This document shows positions 32,739-41,055 of a DNA stretch of 64,000 bases, piece after piece. The translations under genes and the position numbers were made by a program. The notes beneath the pieces were generated by a model. It was not told the DNA's origin. It worked only from the letters and a program-made list of their open reading frames with translations, and searched no databases. Origin of the DNA: a virus; the IMG/VR virus record IMGVR_UViG_3300050014_000823, positions 1 to 64,000 of that record, one strand, 5' to 3'. Every line of letters begins with the position of its first letter. Within the stretch, counting starts at the first letter, position 1.

Positions 32739-33257
32739 ATGAATACTTATTTCACAAACGAATGTTTATCAATCTCCTTAGAGAGGCATAAAGATAATAC
32801 CTTAAGTCTTGAAATCGGTTCAGACTTTGGCAACCAAAGATATCACAAACAGCAACTACATGTATGTGAAAAACGTCTTGCAAGTGCTGTTGAAGGATTT
32901 TGGAAATCAACAAAAACCAAAAAACTTCAAGGTGTTCATGTTGGCTTCGGTGAAATCGACCATTATGACGACATGACTGACATATATCATACACCAACCG
33001 CCTTCATTAAAAGAGGCAAGAGAAAAGTAGAAACAAGTTGGAGAGAACACGGCAGTATACCAAAGGATTGGAGCATTAACCTACATGCGGCAATTGCTGA
33101 CACAACCACAATTAATCCCGTGCTTGAAGTCGTTAAGAATGCCATTGGCTTTTCTAAGTTCAAAGCAATTGAGAAGGAACTCATTAAAAAATTCCGTCCT
33201 GTATTGCAGAAGAAAAAAGAATATGGTAATTATTACAGTGAAAATTATGTAGACTAA
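32739..33257 (+). CDS. hypothetical protein, 172 aa
   Basis: The ATG at 32739 follows the promoter and leader. An upstream in-frame ATG at 32664 lies before the promoter and is rejected. The protein is basic at the C-terminus (KKFRPVLQKKKEY). No family is recognised. Confidence 0.75.
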   Translation: MNTYFTNECLSISLERHKDNTLSLEIGSDFGNQRYHKQQLHVCEKRLASAVEGFWKSTKTKKLQGVHVGFGEIDHYDDMTDIYHTPTAFIKRGKRKVETSWREHGSIPKDWSINLHAAIADTTTINPVLEVVKNAIGFSKFKAIEKELIKKFRPVLQKKKEYGNYYSENYVD

Positions 33258-33259
33258 CT

Positions 33260-33288
33260 GAAACATTTCCTCTGCAAATACGTATAAT
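33260..33288 (+). promoter_or_regulatory. ECF-type phage promoter
   Basis: GAAACATTT and ACGTATAAT are at standard spacing, driving the methyltransferase-like gene at 33312. Confidence 0.82.
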
Positions 33289-33311
33289 CAACTGTAACCA
33301 AACCAAAGACA

Positions 33312-33944
33312 ATGAAAAAATTAAGGATATTATTAGCATGTGAAGAAAGCCAAGCAGTAACAATAGCTTTCAGAAAACTTGGACATGAGGCTTACAGTTG
33401 TGACTTACTTGAATGTACAGGTGGTCACCCCGAATGGCACATACAAGGTGATGTAACTGTTGTACTTAAGCAACATTGGGACTTAATAATAGCATTCCCG
33501 CCATGCACACACTTAGCAGTAAGTGGCAACGCACACCGTGCTAAGAAACAGGCAGACGGACGTGAGGCAGAAGCAATAGCATTCTTTATGATGTTTGCCA
33601 ACCACGAATGTACGCACATAGCAATTGAGAACCCCGTAGGTATAATGTCCACTAAGTGGAGAAAGCCTAATCAGATTGTACAGCCGTGGCAGTTTGGACA
33701 ACCCGAAAGTAAGAAGACATGCTTATGGTTGAAAGGGTTACCAACATTGACTCACACCAATGTACTACCAAAACCCGCATGCGGATATTGGGACAACCAA
33801 ACATCTGATGGACAGAACAAACTCTTGGTTGACGGCAAATGGATAGCTTACAATGACCCACGGACACCCGCCTTAAGGTCAAAAACATATAAGGGAATTG
33901 CACAGGCAATGGCAAAGCAGTGGTCAGACTACCTAACAAAATAA
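33312..33944 (+). CDS. C5-cytosine methyltransferase-like protein, 210 aa
   Basis: It keeps the order of small phage C5-methyltransferase-fold proteins: a start like motif I (RILLACEESQ), FPPCTHLAVSG with the motif IV catalytic Cys at about residue 65, and IENPVG as motif VI. It is shorter than classical enzymes and lacks an obvious target-recognition domain. Such proteins may methylate or hypermodify phage cytosines. It is followed by a terminator. Confidence 0.8.
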   Translation: MKKLRILLACEESQAVTIAFRKLGHEAYSCDLLECTGGHPEWHIQGDVTVVLKQHWDLIIAFPPCTHLAVSGNAHRAKKQADGREAEAIAFFMMFANHECTHIAIENPVGIMSTKWRKPNQIVQPWQFGQPESKKTCLWLKGLPTLTHTNVLPKPACGYWDNQTSDGQNKLLVDGKWIAYNDPRTPALRSKTYKGIAQAMAKQWSDYLTK

Positions 33945-33974
33945 TTTGTCTTGTTTTGGTTTATACTCAGAAAG

Positions 33975-34014
33975 ATGGGTGAACCGTTTAATCAGAACGG
34001 CACCCATTTTTTAT
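33975..34014 (+). terminator. intrinsic terminator
   Basis: ATGGGTG/CACCCAT with an inner CCGTT/AACGG stem is followed by a T-rich tract. Confidence 0.82.
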
Positions 34015-34048
34015 TTTATGCATATGATGCAAAAATCCTGGCATTTCT

Positions 34049-34077
34049 GTAACATTTTTCTCAGTTTTTCGTATAAT
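34049..34077 (+). promoter_or_regulatory. ECF-type phage promoter
   Basis: GTAACATTT and TCGTATAAT are at standard spacing. It has a longer leader (about 60 bases) before the gene at 34145. Confidence 0.82.
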
Positions 34078-34144
34078 CATTCATAAGACACACACAGACT
34101 AACAGTCTTAAACCAAACAGAGTATAAACTTAAAACCAAACAAA

Positions 34145-35002
34145 ATGAAGACAAAAACATTATCACTTAGCAGAACAGATTTTCCAGTTGTTAGTTCACT
34201 TGACAACCTTGAAGTTGGAAGAATTTACACAACATTCAAACCGGAAATTATTAAGTCCCTGGAATTTAACAGAGGCGCAAAAGACGGATTTCTTCCTGAA
34301 AGAGTTGCAGCTTTACAGGCAAAGTTTGATACAGGTTTATTTTATATGAACGTCTGTCATGTTCTTGTCAACAGTAAAGGAAAAGCAATTGACGGAAACA
34401 ACAGAAAGAAAATGCTTTCAAACAACAAACAGGGTGTCAATTTTATGATTACAGCACAGCCGGAATTTAATCTTGACAATGAATCTGAAATTCTCAACAA
34501 CGTATCTGAATACAATTCGGTGAACTCAGCATGGAACGGCAAAGATGCTTATGAATCAGCACTCGCATTCAATGAAGCTGCCGCAGTCGCAATCGACAAA
34601 CTAAAAACCTGGGTTGAAAACACCTACGGCATTAATGCAGACATTTTCACACCGAGCAGACTTATTGCAATCGTTACCAAATTCAAACAGGGACTGAACG
34701 GTAAAGTACAGCCAAGACGTGCATATTGTAACAAAGAAACTGCAAGTGTACTCGAATCACCGGAATTTAAAGAACACCTATTGTTCTTAGTGAATGTTAT
34801 ACAGTTTGTACAGTCAAACAACAATTCAATAACAGCTTTTGATGTGGTTCGTTGCTTACTTCCTATAATGTGGAAGAAAGAGTTAAGTCAGAAAGTTGTT
34901 CTCGCAAACGTTAAAAAACGTGGTTTCAAAGGTATGGACAATACCAAAATGGCAGGTGTTAAGGCAAGAGTTACCGAGATACTGAAAATAGGAAATGTCT
35001 AA
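34145..35002 (+). CDS. ParB-like nuclease-domain protein, 285 aa
   Basis: Residues about 48-90 look like a ParB/Srx N-terminal domain: a helix followed by YMNVCHVLVNSKGKAIDGNNR, the IDGxxR signature that binds nucleotide. The remainder is helical and unrecognised, and no ParB HTH is evident. In phages such domains occur in DNases, DNA modifiers and regulators. Confidence 0.7.
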   Translation: MKTKTLSLSRTDFPVVSSLDNLEVGRIYTTFKPEIIKSLEFNRGAKDGFLPERVAALQAKFDTGLFYMNVCHVLVNSKGKAIDGNNRKKMLSNNKQGVNFMITAQPEFNLDNESEILNNVSEYNSVNSAWNGKDAYESALAFNEAAAVAIDKLKTWVENTYGINADIFTPSRLIAIVTKFKQGLNGKVQPRRAYCNKETASVLESPEFKEHLLFLVNVIQFVQSNNNSITAFDVVRCLLPIMWKKELSQKVVLANVKKRGFKGMDNTKMAGVKARVTEILKIGNV

Positions 35003-35037
35003 TGTACAGATAGTTGTGGGTGGCATTGTCCACCCAC

Positions 35038-35046
35038 TATTTATTA
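35038..35046 (+). promoter_or_regulatory. CTATTTATT, weak late-promoter-like motif
   Basis: Two mismatches, 18 bases before the ATG at 35065. This gene lacks its own ECF-type promoter. Confidence 0.3.
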
Positions 35047-35064
35047 ACCTTAAAACCACAGACA

Positions 35065-35547
35065 ATGAATACAGAAATACTTATTGAAAGATACAGACGA
35101 AGTAATGAGCATGAGCATATAGTAATGTCCGCAACAATCAGAACATTAATGCCAACAATTTTTGACCAAAACAATACTGAAACCATTGTTCAGCAGAGAA
35201 TAAAAAGAACCAAAGGTCCAACACTTTTCCTTGATGCATCAAATGGAAATCTTACTGCAACAGGTCAGCATTATCGTAAAACTGAAATGAGAGTTGGAAA
35301 TATCTTTGTTGAAGTAAAACATCAAAACACTGTCAGCAACATACAGGAATCTGTTATGGGTGAAATTGCAAGAGCAGAAAACATTAAAGGTCAATACTGG
35401 CTTGTTCTTCTTGGTGATGCATATAGAAGACCTATAATAATTTCTGAATTTGTAAGGATGATTTTCAAATACAAATTACAAAATAAGGTGAGAATGTTTT
35501 TAAGTGTTGAGGAATATATTCTTGCATTACAGGACGAAAATTTGTAA
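35065..35547 (+). CDS. hypothetical protein, possible PD-(D/E)XK fold, 160 aa
   Basis: The middle shows TGQHYRKTEMRVGNIFVEVKHQ, where E-x-K following a strand resembles the PD-(D/E)XK nuclease core. The evidence is weak. The ATG at 35065 follows the leader AACCACAGACA, so the upstream in-frame ATG is rejected. The stop overlaps the next promoter's -35 box. Confidence 0.6.
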   Translation: MNTEILIERYRRSNEHEHIVMSATIRTLMPTIFDQNNTETIVQQRIKRTKGPTLFLDASNGNLTATGQHYRKTEMRVGNIFVEVKHQNTVSNIQESVMGEIARAENIKGQYWLVLLGDAYRRPIIISEFVRMIFKYKLQNKVRMFLSVEEYILALQDENL

Positions 35548-35572
35548 CATTTTCCGGGCAAATACGTATAAT
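35544..35572 (+). promoter_or_regulatory. ECF-type phage promoter
   Basis: GTAACATTT and ACGTATAAT are at standard spacing. The -35 box includes the stop codon of the upstream gene. Confidence 0.82.
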
Positions 35573-35597
35573 CATCAGTAACCAACACAGACATAAA

Positions 35598-36188
35598 ATG
35601 AAATCAGAAATTACAGTACGGTCACAGGGAATAAAAGGCGGTGATGCCAAATTCGAAGATAAAGGTTCAGCTACACTCTATCTCACAGACAGAGGACAGA
35701 AAAGAACTGACTTGGTAATTGACGTTGATTCATTCCGGGGTTCCGGGACGACATATAAAAGACGGGAAAAGACTTTAATAAATATTGACTTTGAGAACAC
35801 GCCTATATTTCATGGCACGGTTGAAGAACTTGTTGCAAGGCTGAAAAAACCCGCAACTGAATTCAAACAGACAGTTGAATTCAAATCACGTGGATTAGTT
35901 CTTGGTAATCTTTTCATGGGTGGTGAAGGTGCATATAAAGCAAAGACACTGAAAGCCAATAGTAAAAAAGAACTGATTGAAAAAGCTGTTGATATGTTGC
36001 TCGATGGCAGTCTTGATGGTGGCATGGGTTTTGACGGTTTACTTGGAGCAATGCTTGAGATAACAACTGTTACTACGTTCATTGTCAATGACAAATGTTT
36101 TCGTAATGAAGAAACTGAAAGCGTATATATTGGCGACTTAACAGCCGAACAGATGCAATTTCTTGAAGAAACAGGAATGTATGTGTAA
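35598..36188 (+). CDS. hypothetical protein, 196 aa
   Basis: Strand-rich in the first half and helical in the second, with a Gly-rich segment (GSLDGGMGFDGLLGAM) around residues 138-153. No family is recognised. The stop codon overlaps the following promoter. Confidence 0.75.
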   Translation: MKSEITVRSQGIKGGDAKFEDKGSATLYLTDRGQKRTDLVIDVDSFRGSGTTYKRREKTLINIDFENTPIFHGTVEELVARLKKPATEFKQTVEFKSRGLVLGNLFMGGEGAYKAKTLKANSKKELIEKAVDMLLDGSLDGGMGFDGLLGAMLEITTVTTFIVNDKCFRNEETESVYIGDLTAEQMQFLEETGMYV

Positions 36189-36213
36189 CATTCTCCCGGC
36201 AAATACGTATAAT
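36185..36213 (+). promoter_or_regulatory. ECF-type phage promoter
   Basis: GTAACATTC and ACGTATAAT are at standard spacing, overlapping the upstream stop codon. It drives the gene at 36238. Confidence 0.8.
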
Positions 36214-36237
36214 CTATTGAACCAAAACGACAAAACA

Positions 36238-36519
36238 ATGAAGACATTTTCAATACAATTCGAAGAATTAAAGGAGCAGGCAATTGATAAAATCCGGGAC
36301 TTAATAAAGTCCAAAGGTAAAGAATCGAAACACAGCAACAAAAGATGTTTGAAAGTCACAAAGGATGACCTACAATTTAATCTTGGCGGTGGAAGATATC
36401 TCACTGAGATAAATGCAGAAACCCTGGTTGACAATGATGGATATGAATACAATTTTTATGTCCTAAGTACAGAAGACTTTTTATCAGTAACCGATTATCT
36501 GATAGCACAATATAAATAA
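36238..36519 (+). CDS. hypothetical protein, 93 aa
   Basis: The ATG at 36238 follows the promoter and an AACCAAAACGACA leader. A longer ORF from 36163 would start before the promoter. The protein is basic at residues 20-45. No family is recognised. Confidence 0.7.
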   Translation: MKTFSIQFEELKEQAIDKIRDLIKSKGKESKHSNKRCLKVTKDDLQFNLGGGRYLTEINAETLVDNDGYEYNFYVLSTEDFLSVTDYLIAQYK

Positions 36520-36559
36520 TATAGTTTGGTTACTATGCTTTTGTTTGGTTACAAAAGAA

Positions 36560-36603
36560 AACCCCGTGAAATTTGAAACATTTCCGGGGTTTTTACGTAT
36601 AAT
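36560..36603 (+). promoter_or_regulatory. hybrid terminator and ECF-type promoter
   Basis: AACCCCG and CGGGGTT form a hairpin whose loop holds most of the -35 box GAAACATTT (36575-36583). Its T tract is the spacer leading to ACGTATAAT (36595-36603). It drives the gene at 36630. Confidence 0.75.
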
Positions 36604-36629
36604 CATTTGTAACCAATACTTATAAAGCT

Positions 36630-36860
36630 ATGGCAAAGAAGAAACTTTATTACACAGTCGAAAAAGAGATTGACGACAATGGTGGTGATGATACCCTCAC
36701 AGGTAACAAGACCATCACAGTTTACGAAATCGTAAACAACGAACCTAAAAAACTCACAGACATTGAGTGCGGAACAGAAGAGAACAGCAAAGATAAAATC
36801 AATGAGTATCTTGAAGACAATGGTTATGGTGATGATGAATTTACACTAATACTTCTGTAA
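36630..36860 (+). CDS. acidic hypothetical protein, 76 aa
   Basis: A strongly acidic small protein with a beta-hairpin-like start. No family is recognised. It shares a transcript with the gene one base downstream. Confidence 0.66.
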   Translation: MAKKKLYYTVEKEIDDNGGDDTLTGNKTITVYEIVNNEPKKLTDIECGTEENSKDKINEYLEDNGYGDDEFTLILL

Positions 36861-36861
36861 T

Positions 36862-37068
36862 ATGAGTAAAGCAACCTTTGTAAAAGAAATAACAGTTGAA
36901 GACCTTAATGGTAATCCTGTTGAAATGGAAGTCTATCAGCATGAGAACGGTGGTTTATTCGCAATAGACAGTTCATTCGTTGACCAAGTACTTGGTGATG
37001 AATTTGACAGAGTAGTAATTCCCGACCCATTTAATGAAGGCTTCATGCTGGAATTAGAAGAAAATTAA
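36862..37068 (+). CDS. acidic hypothetical protein, 68 aa
   Basis: An acidic small protein, probably a beta-rich fold. It starts one base after its neighbour's stop and is followed by a terminator. Confidence 0.65.
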   Translation: MSKATFVKEITVEDLNGNPVEMEVYQHENGGLFAIDSSFVDQVLGDEFDRVVIPDPFNEGFMLELEEN

Positions 37069-37074
37069 CGACTG

Positions 37075-37097
37075 AACCCTGTAACACAGGGTTTTTT
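37075..37097 (+). terminator. intrinsic terminator
   Basis: AACCCTGT / ACAGGGTT with a three-base loop and T6. Confidence 0.86.
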
Positions 37098-37146
37098 GTT
37101 GTAAATTAGAATCATATTCACTAATTTTGTATATTAATTTAAATAT

Positions 37147-37467
37147 ATGCAAACGAAAGAGAATAAAAAACAATGGAAGATTAATAATCCTGGAAAGGTA
37201 AAATTATATAATAAGAAGTCTGGATTAAAAAGATTCTATGGTATTACTGTAGAAGAATATGATTTACTGTTTAATAAACAGGAAGGTAAATGTTTAATAT
37301 GTGATAAGCATCAAAGTGAATTTAAGCGTGCATTTGATGTTGACCATAATCATAAGACAGGAATAATCAGAGGATTATTATGTGGTGGTTGCAACCTTCT
37401 TATTGGCAATGCTAAAGAAGATGTTAATATATTGGCACAAGCAATTAATTATTTAAATAATAATTAA
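37147..37467 (+). CDS. endonuclease VII-type HNH nuclease, 106 aa
   Basis: Zinc ligands CLIC and CGGC flank the catalytic DVDHNHKTG and RGLLC of the recombination-endonuclease-VII family. Freestanding genes of this type often behave as homing endonucleases. It lies behind a terminator, with a TGTATATTAA-like sequence upstream but no ECF-type promoter, which suggests insertion. It is closely related to the proteins at 39202 and 41986. Confidence 0.88.
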   Translation: MQTKENKKQWKINNPGKVKLYNKKSGLKRFYGITVEEYDLLFNKQEGKCLICDKHQSEFKRAFDVDHNHKTGIIRGLLCGGCNLLIGNAKEDVNILAQAINYLNNN

Positions 37468-37470
37468 GTT

Positions 37471-37499
37471 GTAACATTTACAGGGTTTTTTCGTATAAT
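37471..37499 (+). promoter_or_regulatory. ECF-type phage promoter
   Basis: GTAACATTT and TCGTATAAT are at standard spacing, driving the genes at 37524 and 37756. Confidence 0.82.
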
Positions 37500-37523
37500 C
37501 ACTATAACCAATACATAAAAGAC

Positions 37524-37754
37524 ATGGCAACATTTAAAGTAGTACACGAAATCGAAGTCGAAGCTAAGAACCCATTAGAAGCTGCAAAGACAGTACAGGA
37601 ATGGTTTGATGATGCTGACACCAAGTGGCAGTTCTACGTACAGAAAGAAGGTCAGAAGAAAATAGTCAGTGTAGACCTTAATGAAGACGATAGCGCAGCA
37701 GTTCTTCCTGTTGGTGCATATGAACCTATGATTCAACCCCTAATACAACTATAA
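37524..37754 (+). CDS. hypothetical protein, 76 aa
   Basis: A small protein whose first half alternates strand and helix. No family is recognised. It is followed one base later by the start of the next small gene. Confidence 0.66.
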   Translation: MATFKVVHEIEVEAKNPLEAAKTVQEWFDDADTKWQFYVQKEGQKKIVSVDLNEDDSAAVLPVGAYEPMIQPLIQL

Positions 37755-37755
37755 G

Positions 37756-37920
37756 ATGAACGGAAAAAAGAGAATCAATAAGGAAGCTACAGTACGGAAT
37801 ATCCGGAAAGCTGCAGAAGGCAACATAAGAGACATGGATGCCTTTGAAAAACAAATGGAGAACGAACAGGATATCCTGGATGCCTGCATCTTATGGGAAG
37901 CCGAAGTCGTATACCTGTAA
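37756..37920 (+). CDS. hypothetical protein, 54 aa
   Basis: A short, charged, helical protein, basic at the start and acidic at the end. It begins one base after the preceding stop. A hybrid terminator-promoter follows. Confidence 0.6.
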   Translation: MNGKKRINKEATVRNIRKAAEGNIRDMDAFEKQMENEQDILDACILWEAEVVYL

Positions 37921-37939
37921 AAATAAATCGAAAATAATT

Positions 37940-37978
37940 GCCCGGAAGTGTAACATTTTCGGGCAGTTTTCGTATAAT
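37940..37978 (+). promoter_or_regulatory. hybrid terminator and ECF-type promoter
   Basis: GCCCG and CGGGC arms enclose the -35 box GTAACATTT (37950-37958). A T tract leads into TCGTATAAT (37970-37978). No ORF follows at once, but a structured RNA does. Confidence 0.75.
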
Positions 37979-37984
37979 CATATA

Positions 37985-38070
37985 TAAGAAAGGGGTTCGT
38001 GCCACGCCAGCACGCAGAGGGTAGACTCCAACCTACCTTATACTCTGAGTTTAGACTCATTCTAAATAAG
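37985..38070 (+). ncRNA. candidate structured small RNA 1
   Basis: The stretch after the promoter has no ORF and folds into stacked hairpins: CGTGC/GCACG (37998-38014), then AGAG/CTCT enclosing GGTAG/CTACC (38016-38046). It ends with the dyad TTTAGACTCATTCTAAA (38050-38066). The next promoter begins nine bases later. The ends are inferred. Confidence 0.55.
38050..38066. promoter_or_regulatory. TTTAGA..TCTAAA dyad
   Basis: TTTAGACTCATTCTAAA is an imperfect member of the four-copy dyad family at the 3' end of candidate RNA 1. Confidence 0.42.
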
Positions 38071-38078
38071 ACCAAAGT

Positions 38079-38107
38079 GTAACAAAAACCCAGGTTTTTC
38101 GTATAAT
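38079..38107 (+). promoter_or_regulatory. ECF-type phage promoter
   Basis: GTAACAAAA and TCGTATAAT are at standard spacing, driving the gene at 38131. Confidence 0.76.
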
Positions 38108-38130
38108 ACCTGTAACCAACAATTAAAGCT

Positions 38131-38268
38131 ATGATTATACTCGAAGGTAAGAACCCAGATTTTTTTGCAGTATGGTCGTGTGACACACAGTGCTACACAG
38201 TCTATTACAAGAATCAAGTACTGATAAAAAAAGACAGATTTGCTGACATTAAATCTTATCTGAATTGA
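38131..38268 (+). CDS. hypothetical protein, 45 aa
   Basis: A tiny protein preceded by promoter, AACCAACA leader and AAAGCT before the ATG, just as for larger neighbours. Its TGA stop overlaps the next -35 box. No family is recognised. Confidence 0.68.
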   Translation: MIILEGKNPDFFAVWSCDTQCYTVYYKNQVLIKKDRFADIKSYLN

Positions 38269-38295
38269 AACATTTTCAAGTTTTTTTCGTATAAT
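38267..38295 (+). promoter_or_regulatory. ECF-type phage promoter
   Basis: GAAACATTT and TCGTATAAT are at standard spacing, overlapping the upstream stop. It drives the gene at 38323. Confidence 0.8.
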
Positions 38296-38322
38296 CTATT
38301 GTAAACCAAAACACACACAGAC

Positions 38323-39147
38323 ATGATGAAATTTACAACTATTGCAGATGCACGCAAACAGACAGGATTAAGTTACCTTGGTGGTATTGCCACAAGTGCA
38401 AAGATAAGCCACAGTAAACAATACAGTCATCAGTATACATATGGTATGTATCTTGCACCCGCTAAATTAAGTGGTCACAACGTTTGTAGCCACAGTACAC
38501 CCGAATGCCGTATGGGTTGTCTCAATACTTCGGGACGTGCAGGAATTGAGGAATTTTCGGGTATCACAAAGATAGCTGATTGCCGTATTAAGAAAACACA
38601 GTTGTTTTTTGACGAAACAGCATTTTTTATGCAGTGGCTGATTGCCGAAATTAAACAGGCACAGGCAAAAGCAGTCAGAGACAACTATTTCTTCTCTGTA
38701 AGGCTGAATGCAACATCAGACATTAATTGGGCAAACGTCTTGGTTGACGGTCAGAACATTTTTCAGATATTTCCACAGGTAAGTTTTTATGACTATACCA
38801 AAAATCATTTGAAGTTTGAAAACAAACCTTTGAACTATCACCTTACCTATTCTTACACAGGTCGCAATTGGGACAAGTGCATTGAATTACTTTCACGTGG
38901 TTTCAATATTGCAATGGTATTCAATGTAAAACACGAAAGTATGTCACCTGCAATGTACAAAGGTTATGCAGTGGTCAACGGTGACCTTACCGATTACCGC
39001 ATTGATGATGCCAAAGGTATTATAATAGGTTTGAAGTGGAAACGCATTGCAAACCGTATCAATGAGAAGAAAATTCTCAACAGTTGCTTCGTTGTCAATG
39101 TACAGTCTACAGTACCTAATGTACAACAACTGCAGTTAGTTGCATAA
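38323..39147 (+). CDS. GP88-like phage protein with Cys cluster, 274 aa
   Basis: The signature includes YLAPAKLSGHNVC, CRMGCLNTSG, VRLNATSDINW, VSFYDYTKN and KGIIIGLKWK. This is a widespread phage family of unknown function (GP88-type by memory). The three conserved Cys near residues 52-66 may hold a metal or Fe-S cluster. The family name should be confirmed by profile search. Confidence 0.7.
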   Translation: MMKFTTIADARKQTGLSYLGGIATSAKISHSKQYSHQYTYGMYLAPAKLSGHNVCSHSTPECRMGCLNTSGRAGIEEFSGITKIADCRIKKTQLFFDETAFFMQWLIAEIKQAQAKAVRDNYFFSVRLNATSDINWANVLVDGQNIFQIFPQVSFYDYTKNHLKFENKPLNYHLTYSYTGRNWDKCIELLSRGFNIAMVFNVKHESMSPAMYKGYAVVNGDLTDYRIDDAKGIIIGLKWKRIANRINEKKILNSCFVVNVQSTVPNVQQLQLVA

Positions 39148-39171
39148 TTAATGCATATAATGCGGGGAATA

Positions 39172-39210
39172 AATGTTTAATCACTTCAAATAATGCGGTG
39201 ATTAAACATT
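39172..39210. terminator. bidirectional hairpin terminator
   Basis: AATGTTTAATCAC and GTGATTAAACATT form a 13-bp stem between convergent genes. The right arm covers the stop codon of the minus-strand HNH gene. Confidence 0.75.
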
Positions 39211-39609
39211 CAATTCTAAATAAGAAATTGCTGATTTTAATGTTTCAATATTGTCATTACAATTACCTAAAAGAATATTACAATTTGGACAGAGTAAACC
39301 TCTAACACTTCCAGTAACATGATTATGGTCAATAAATATATGTCGTTTTCTTTCAAATTGTTTATTACATATTTTACATTTACCGTTCTGAGCATTGTAC
39401 ATATTAATAAAATCATCATGAGTTATATTATACTTACCATATTTTTTATTAAGTTTTTCACCAGGATTATTAGCGTATCTTATTCTATGACCAGCATTAC
39501 CACATTTTTTACAATAGTGGTCACGACCATATTTACCATTTATTCTTTTATGAAATTCATCAAGTGGTTTAGGAACTTTACATTTCGAGCAAATTTTCAA
39601 TTCTTCCAT
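39202..39609 (-). CDS. endonuclease VII-type HNH nuclease, 135 aa
   Basis: An N-terminal zinc pair (CSKC, CKKC) precedes the endonuclease VII core CKIC, IDHNHVTGSVRG and CPNC. It is inverted relative to all neighbours and has its own GTATTTATA motif, which suggests an inserted homing-type gene. The ATG at 39609 is chosen because upstream codons translate the promoter region. Confidence 0.88.
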   Translation of the reverse strand: MEELKICSKCKVPKPLDEFHKRINGKYGRDHYCKKCGNAGHRIRYANNPGEKLNKKYGKYNITHDDFINMYNAQNGKCKICNKQFERKRHIFIDHNHVTGSVRGLLCPNCNILLGNCNDNIETLKSAISYLELNV

Positions 39610-39623
39610 AATGTACAATTTAA

Positions 39624-39632
39624 TATAAATAC
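39624..39632 (-). promoter_or_regulatory. GTATTTATA motif, putative late promoter
   Basis: An exact minus-strand copy, 14 bases before the HNH start at 39609. Confidence 0.55.
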
Positions 39633-39659
39633 AAAGATAAAATGTTTTCTCCGCATTTT

Positions 39660-39688
39660 GTAACATTCTCCGCATATTTACATATAAT
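39660..39688 (+). promoter_or_regulatory. ECF-type phage promoter
   Basis: GTAACATTC and ACATATAAT are at standard spacing. The usual CGT is CAT here, so it may be weaker. Confidence 0.72.
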
Positions 39689-39712
39689 CACTATAAACCA
39701 ATACTTAAGACA

Positions 39713-40006
39713 ATGACAATCCAGGAATTTTTAGCAGACAATACAATCACAGATGAAAACATAATAATGGATGCATTATGCATACCAAAGTCAGCCAGAG
39801 GCGTATTCAAAGTACGACCATTGTACCCTATCGGTGTAGGTCAATGGAAGACAGATAAAATGCCGCCTCAGTGGTCAAACAATGACCAATTCACAATGGG
39901 AACAGTTTACCCTATCTATGACAATGAAGGTATCTTTGTAATAGGTAAAGACGGACAGGGTAAAAAGTTCAATGAGAACGACTGGAAAGAAGTAGTTTGG
40001 TTCTAA
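39713..40006 (+). CDS. hypothetical protein, 97 aa
   Basis: The C-terminal half looks like an SH3-type small barrel (TMGTVYPIYDNEGIFVIGKDG). The N-terminal 25 residues are helical. It has its own promoter and is followed 17 bases later by another gene. Confidence 0.68.
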   Translation: MTIQEFLADNTITDENIIMDALCIPKSARGVFKVRPLYPIGVGQWKTDKMPPQWSNNDQFTMGTVYPIYDNEGIFVIGKDGQGKKFNENDWKEVVWF

Positions 40007-40022
40007 AGTAATACTTAAGATA

Positions 40023-40283
40023 ATGACAGCTAAAAAACAGATAACCAAGAAGTTAAAGCCAACCAAATTATGGGTTGGTCACATACCTGGAATCTATGGT
40101 TACGGTGTTATGGTCGTTGAATTTTCAGAAGACCAAGCCAGGAAATCTTTGAAACGTGCATTTGCACAGGCAAAGAAATACAATGACGGTCAAATGAGTT
40201 TTGCCAATGCCTTCGACCATTGGGGTGGCAGAATATTCGAAATCGAAACAGGTAGATATTATGGTGATGATTTCAGTGAATAA
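40023..40283 (+). CDS. hypothetical protein, 86 aa
   Basis: A basic N-terminus, then a compact aromatic- and Gly-rich body (VGHIPGIYGYGVMVVEF). No family is recognised. It has no promoter of its own, so it is co-transcribed with the gene at 39713. Confidence 0.68.
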   Translation: MTAKKQITKKLKPTKLWVGHIPGIYGYGVMVVEFSEDQARKSLKRAFAQAKKYNDGQMSFANAFDHWGGRIFEIETGRYYGDDFSE

Positions 40284-40285
40284 TT

Positions 40286-40314
40286 GAAACCTTATTTGAG
40301 TTTGTACGTATAAT
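40286..40314 (+). promoter_or_regulatory. ECF-type phage promoter
   Basis: GAAACCTTA and ACGTATAAT are at standard spacing, driving the gene at 40341. Confidence 0.74.
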
Positions 40315-40340
40315 ACCTATAACCAATACACACACTAAAT

Positions 40341-41045
40341 ATGAAGAAATTATTAATCACACTCATTGTACAGGACGGTGAAAACCAACACAAACACAGA
40401 ATCCTGCACACCACTAACGGAAATGATATACACTTCGCAGCTCAGAGATATGCTGCAGGATTCTACGGTGATGATGAACCTGAACACCTGTTATCATGGT
40501 GGCAATTCCAGGCAGGTAGCATAGCAGTTGAAGTTGAGAATGTACGTGAACTCTCCGACTATGAGTATCAGCTATTGTCCGACCTCTTTGGTGGCATTGT
40601 ACGCAAACCATACTTTGAGATTGTACAGGCAGGTTTCAATGAAGGTCTTCAGAGAGAAGAAGTACAGATTCATTGTGGCGAAAATGGTAACTTGATGATT
40701 GCCAAAACTCCAGAAGGCTTCGTTGTTGACATATACAATCAGGATGAGAATATTGATTCTCTGACAGTCTGGGAAGACGACCTGTCACCACTGGAGATTG
40801 AAATCGACCCTAATGTACACGGGACTAAAATAAAAGAATTTCTTGACACTCAGGGACAAAAACATTCAGCTATAACAGCAGAACTTGGCTTACACCCTGC
40901 ACACAACATGAGTGATGAGATATTGATGGATGACTATTTCTACCTTGAAGGTAAAAAAGAGTGGTATCCAAAGAACAGTTCAATGTACGGTGATACTGAA
41001 CAGGCAATTGCAAACTTCTTGCAGGAAAATCGTGACGACTACTAA
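40341..41045 (+). CDS. acidic hypothetical protein, 234 aa
   Basis: Acidic throughout (many Asp and Glu), with a beta-rich first third. No family is recognised. A hybrid terminator-promoter follows. Confidence 0.75.
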   Translation: MKKLLITLIVQDGENQHKHRILHTTNGNDIHFAAQRYAAGFYGDDEPEHLLSWWQFQAGSIAVEVENVRELSDYEYQLLSDLFGGIVRKPYFEIVQAGFNEGLQREEVQIHCGENGNLMIAKTPEGFVVDIYNQDENIDSLTVWEDDLSPLEIEIDPNVHGTKIKEFLDTQGQKHSAITAELGLHPAHNMSDEILMDDYFYLEGKKEWYPKNSSMYGDTEQAIANFLQENRDDY

Positions 41046-41055
41046 AAATAAACTT

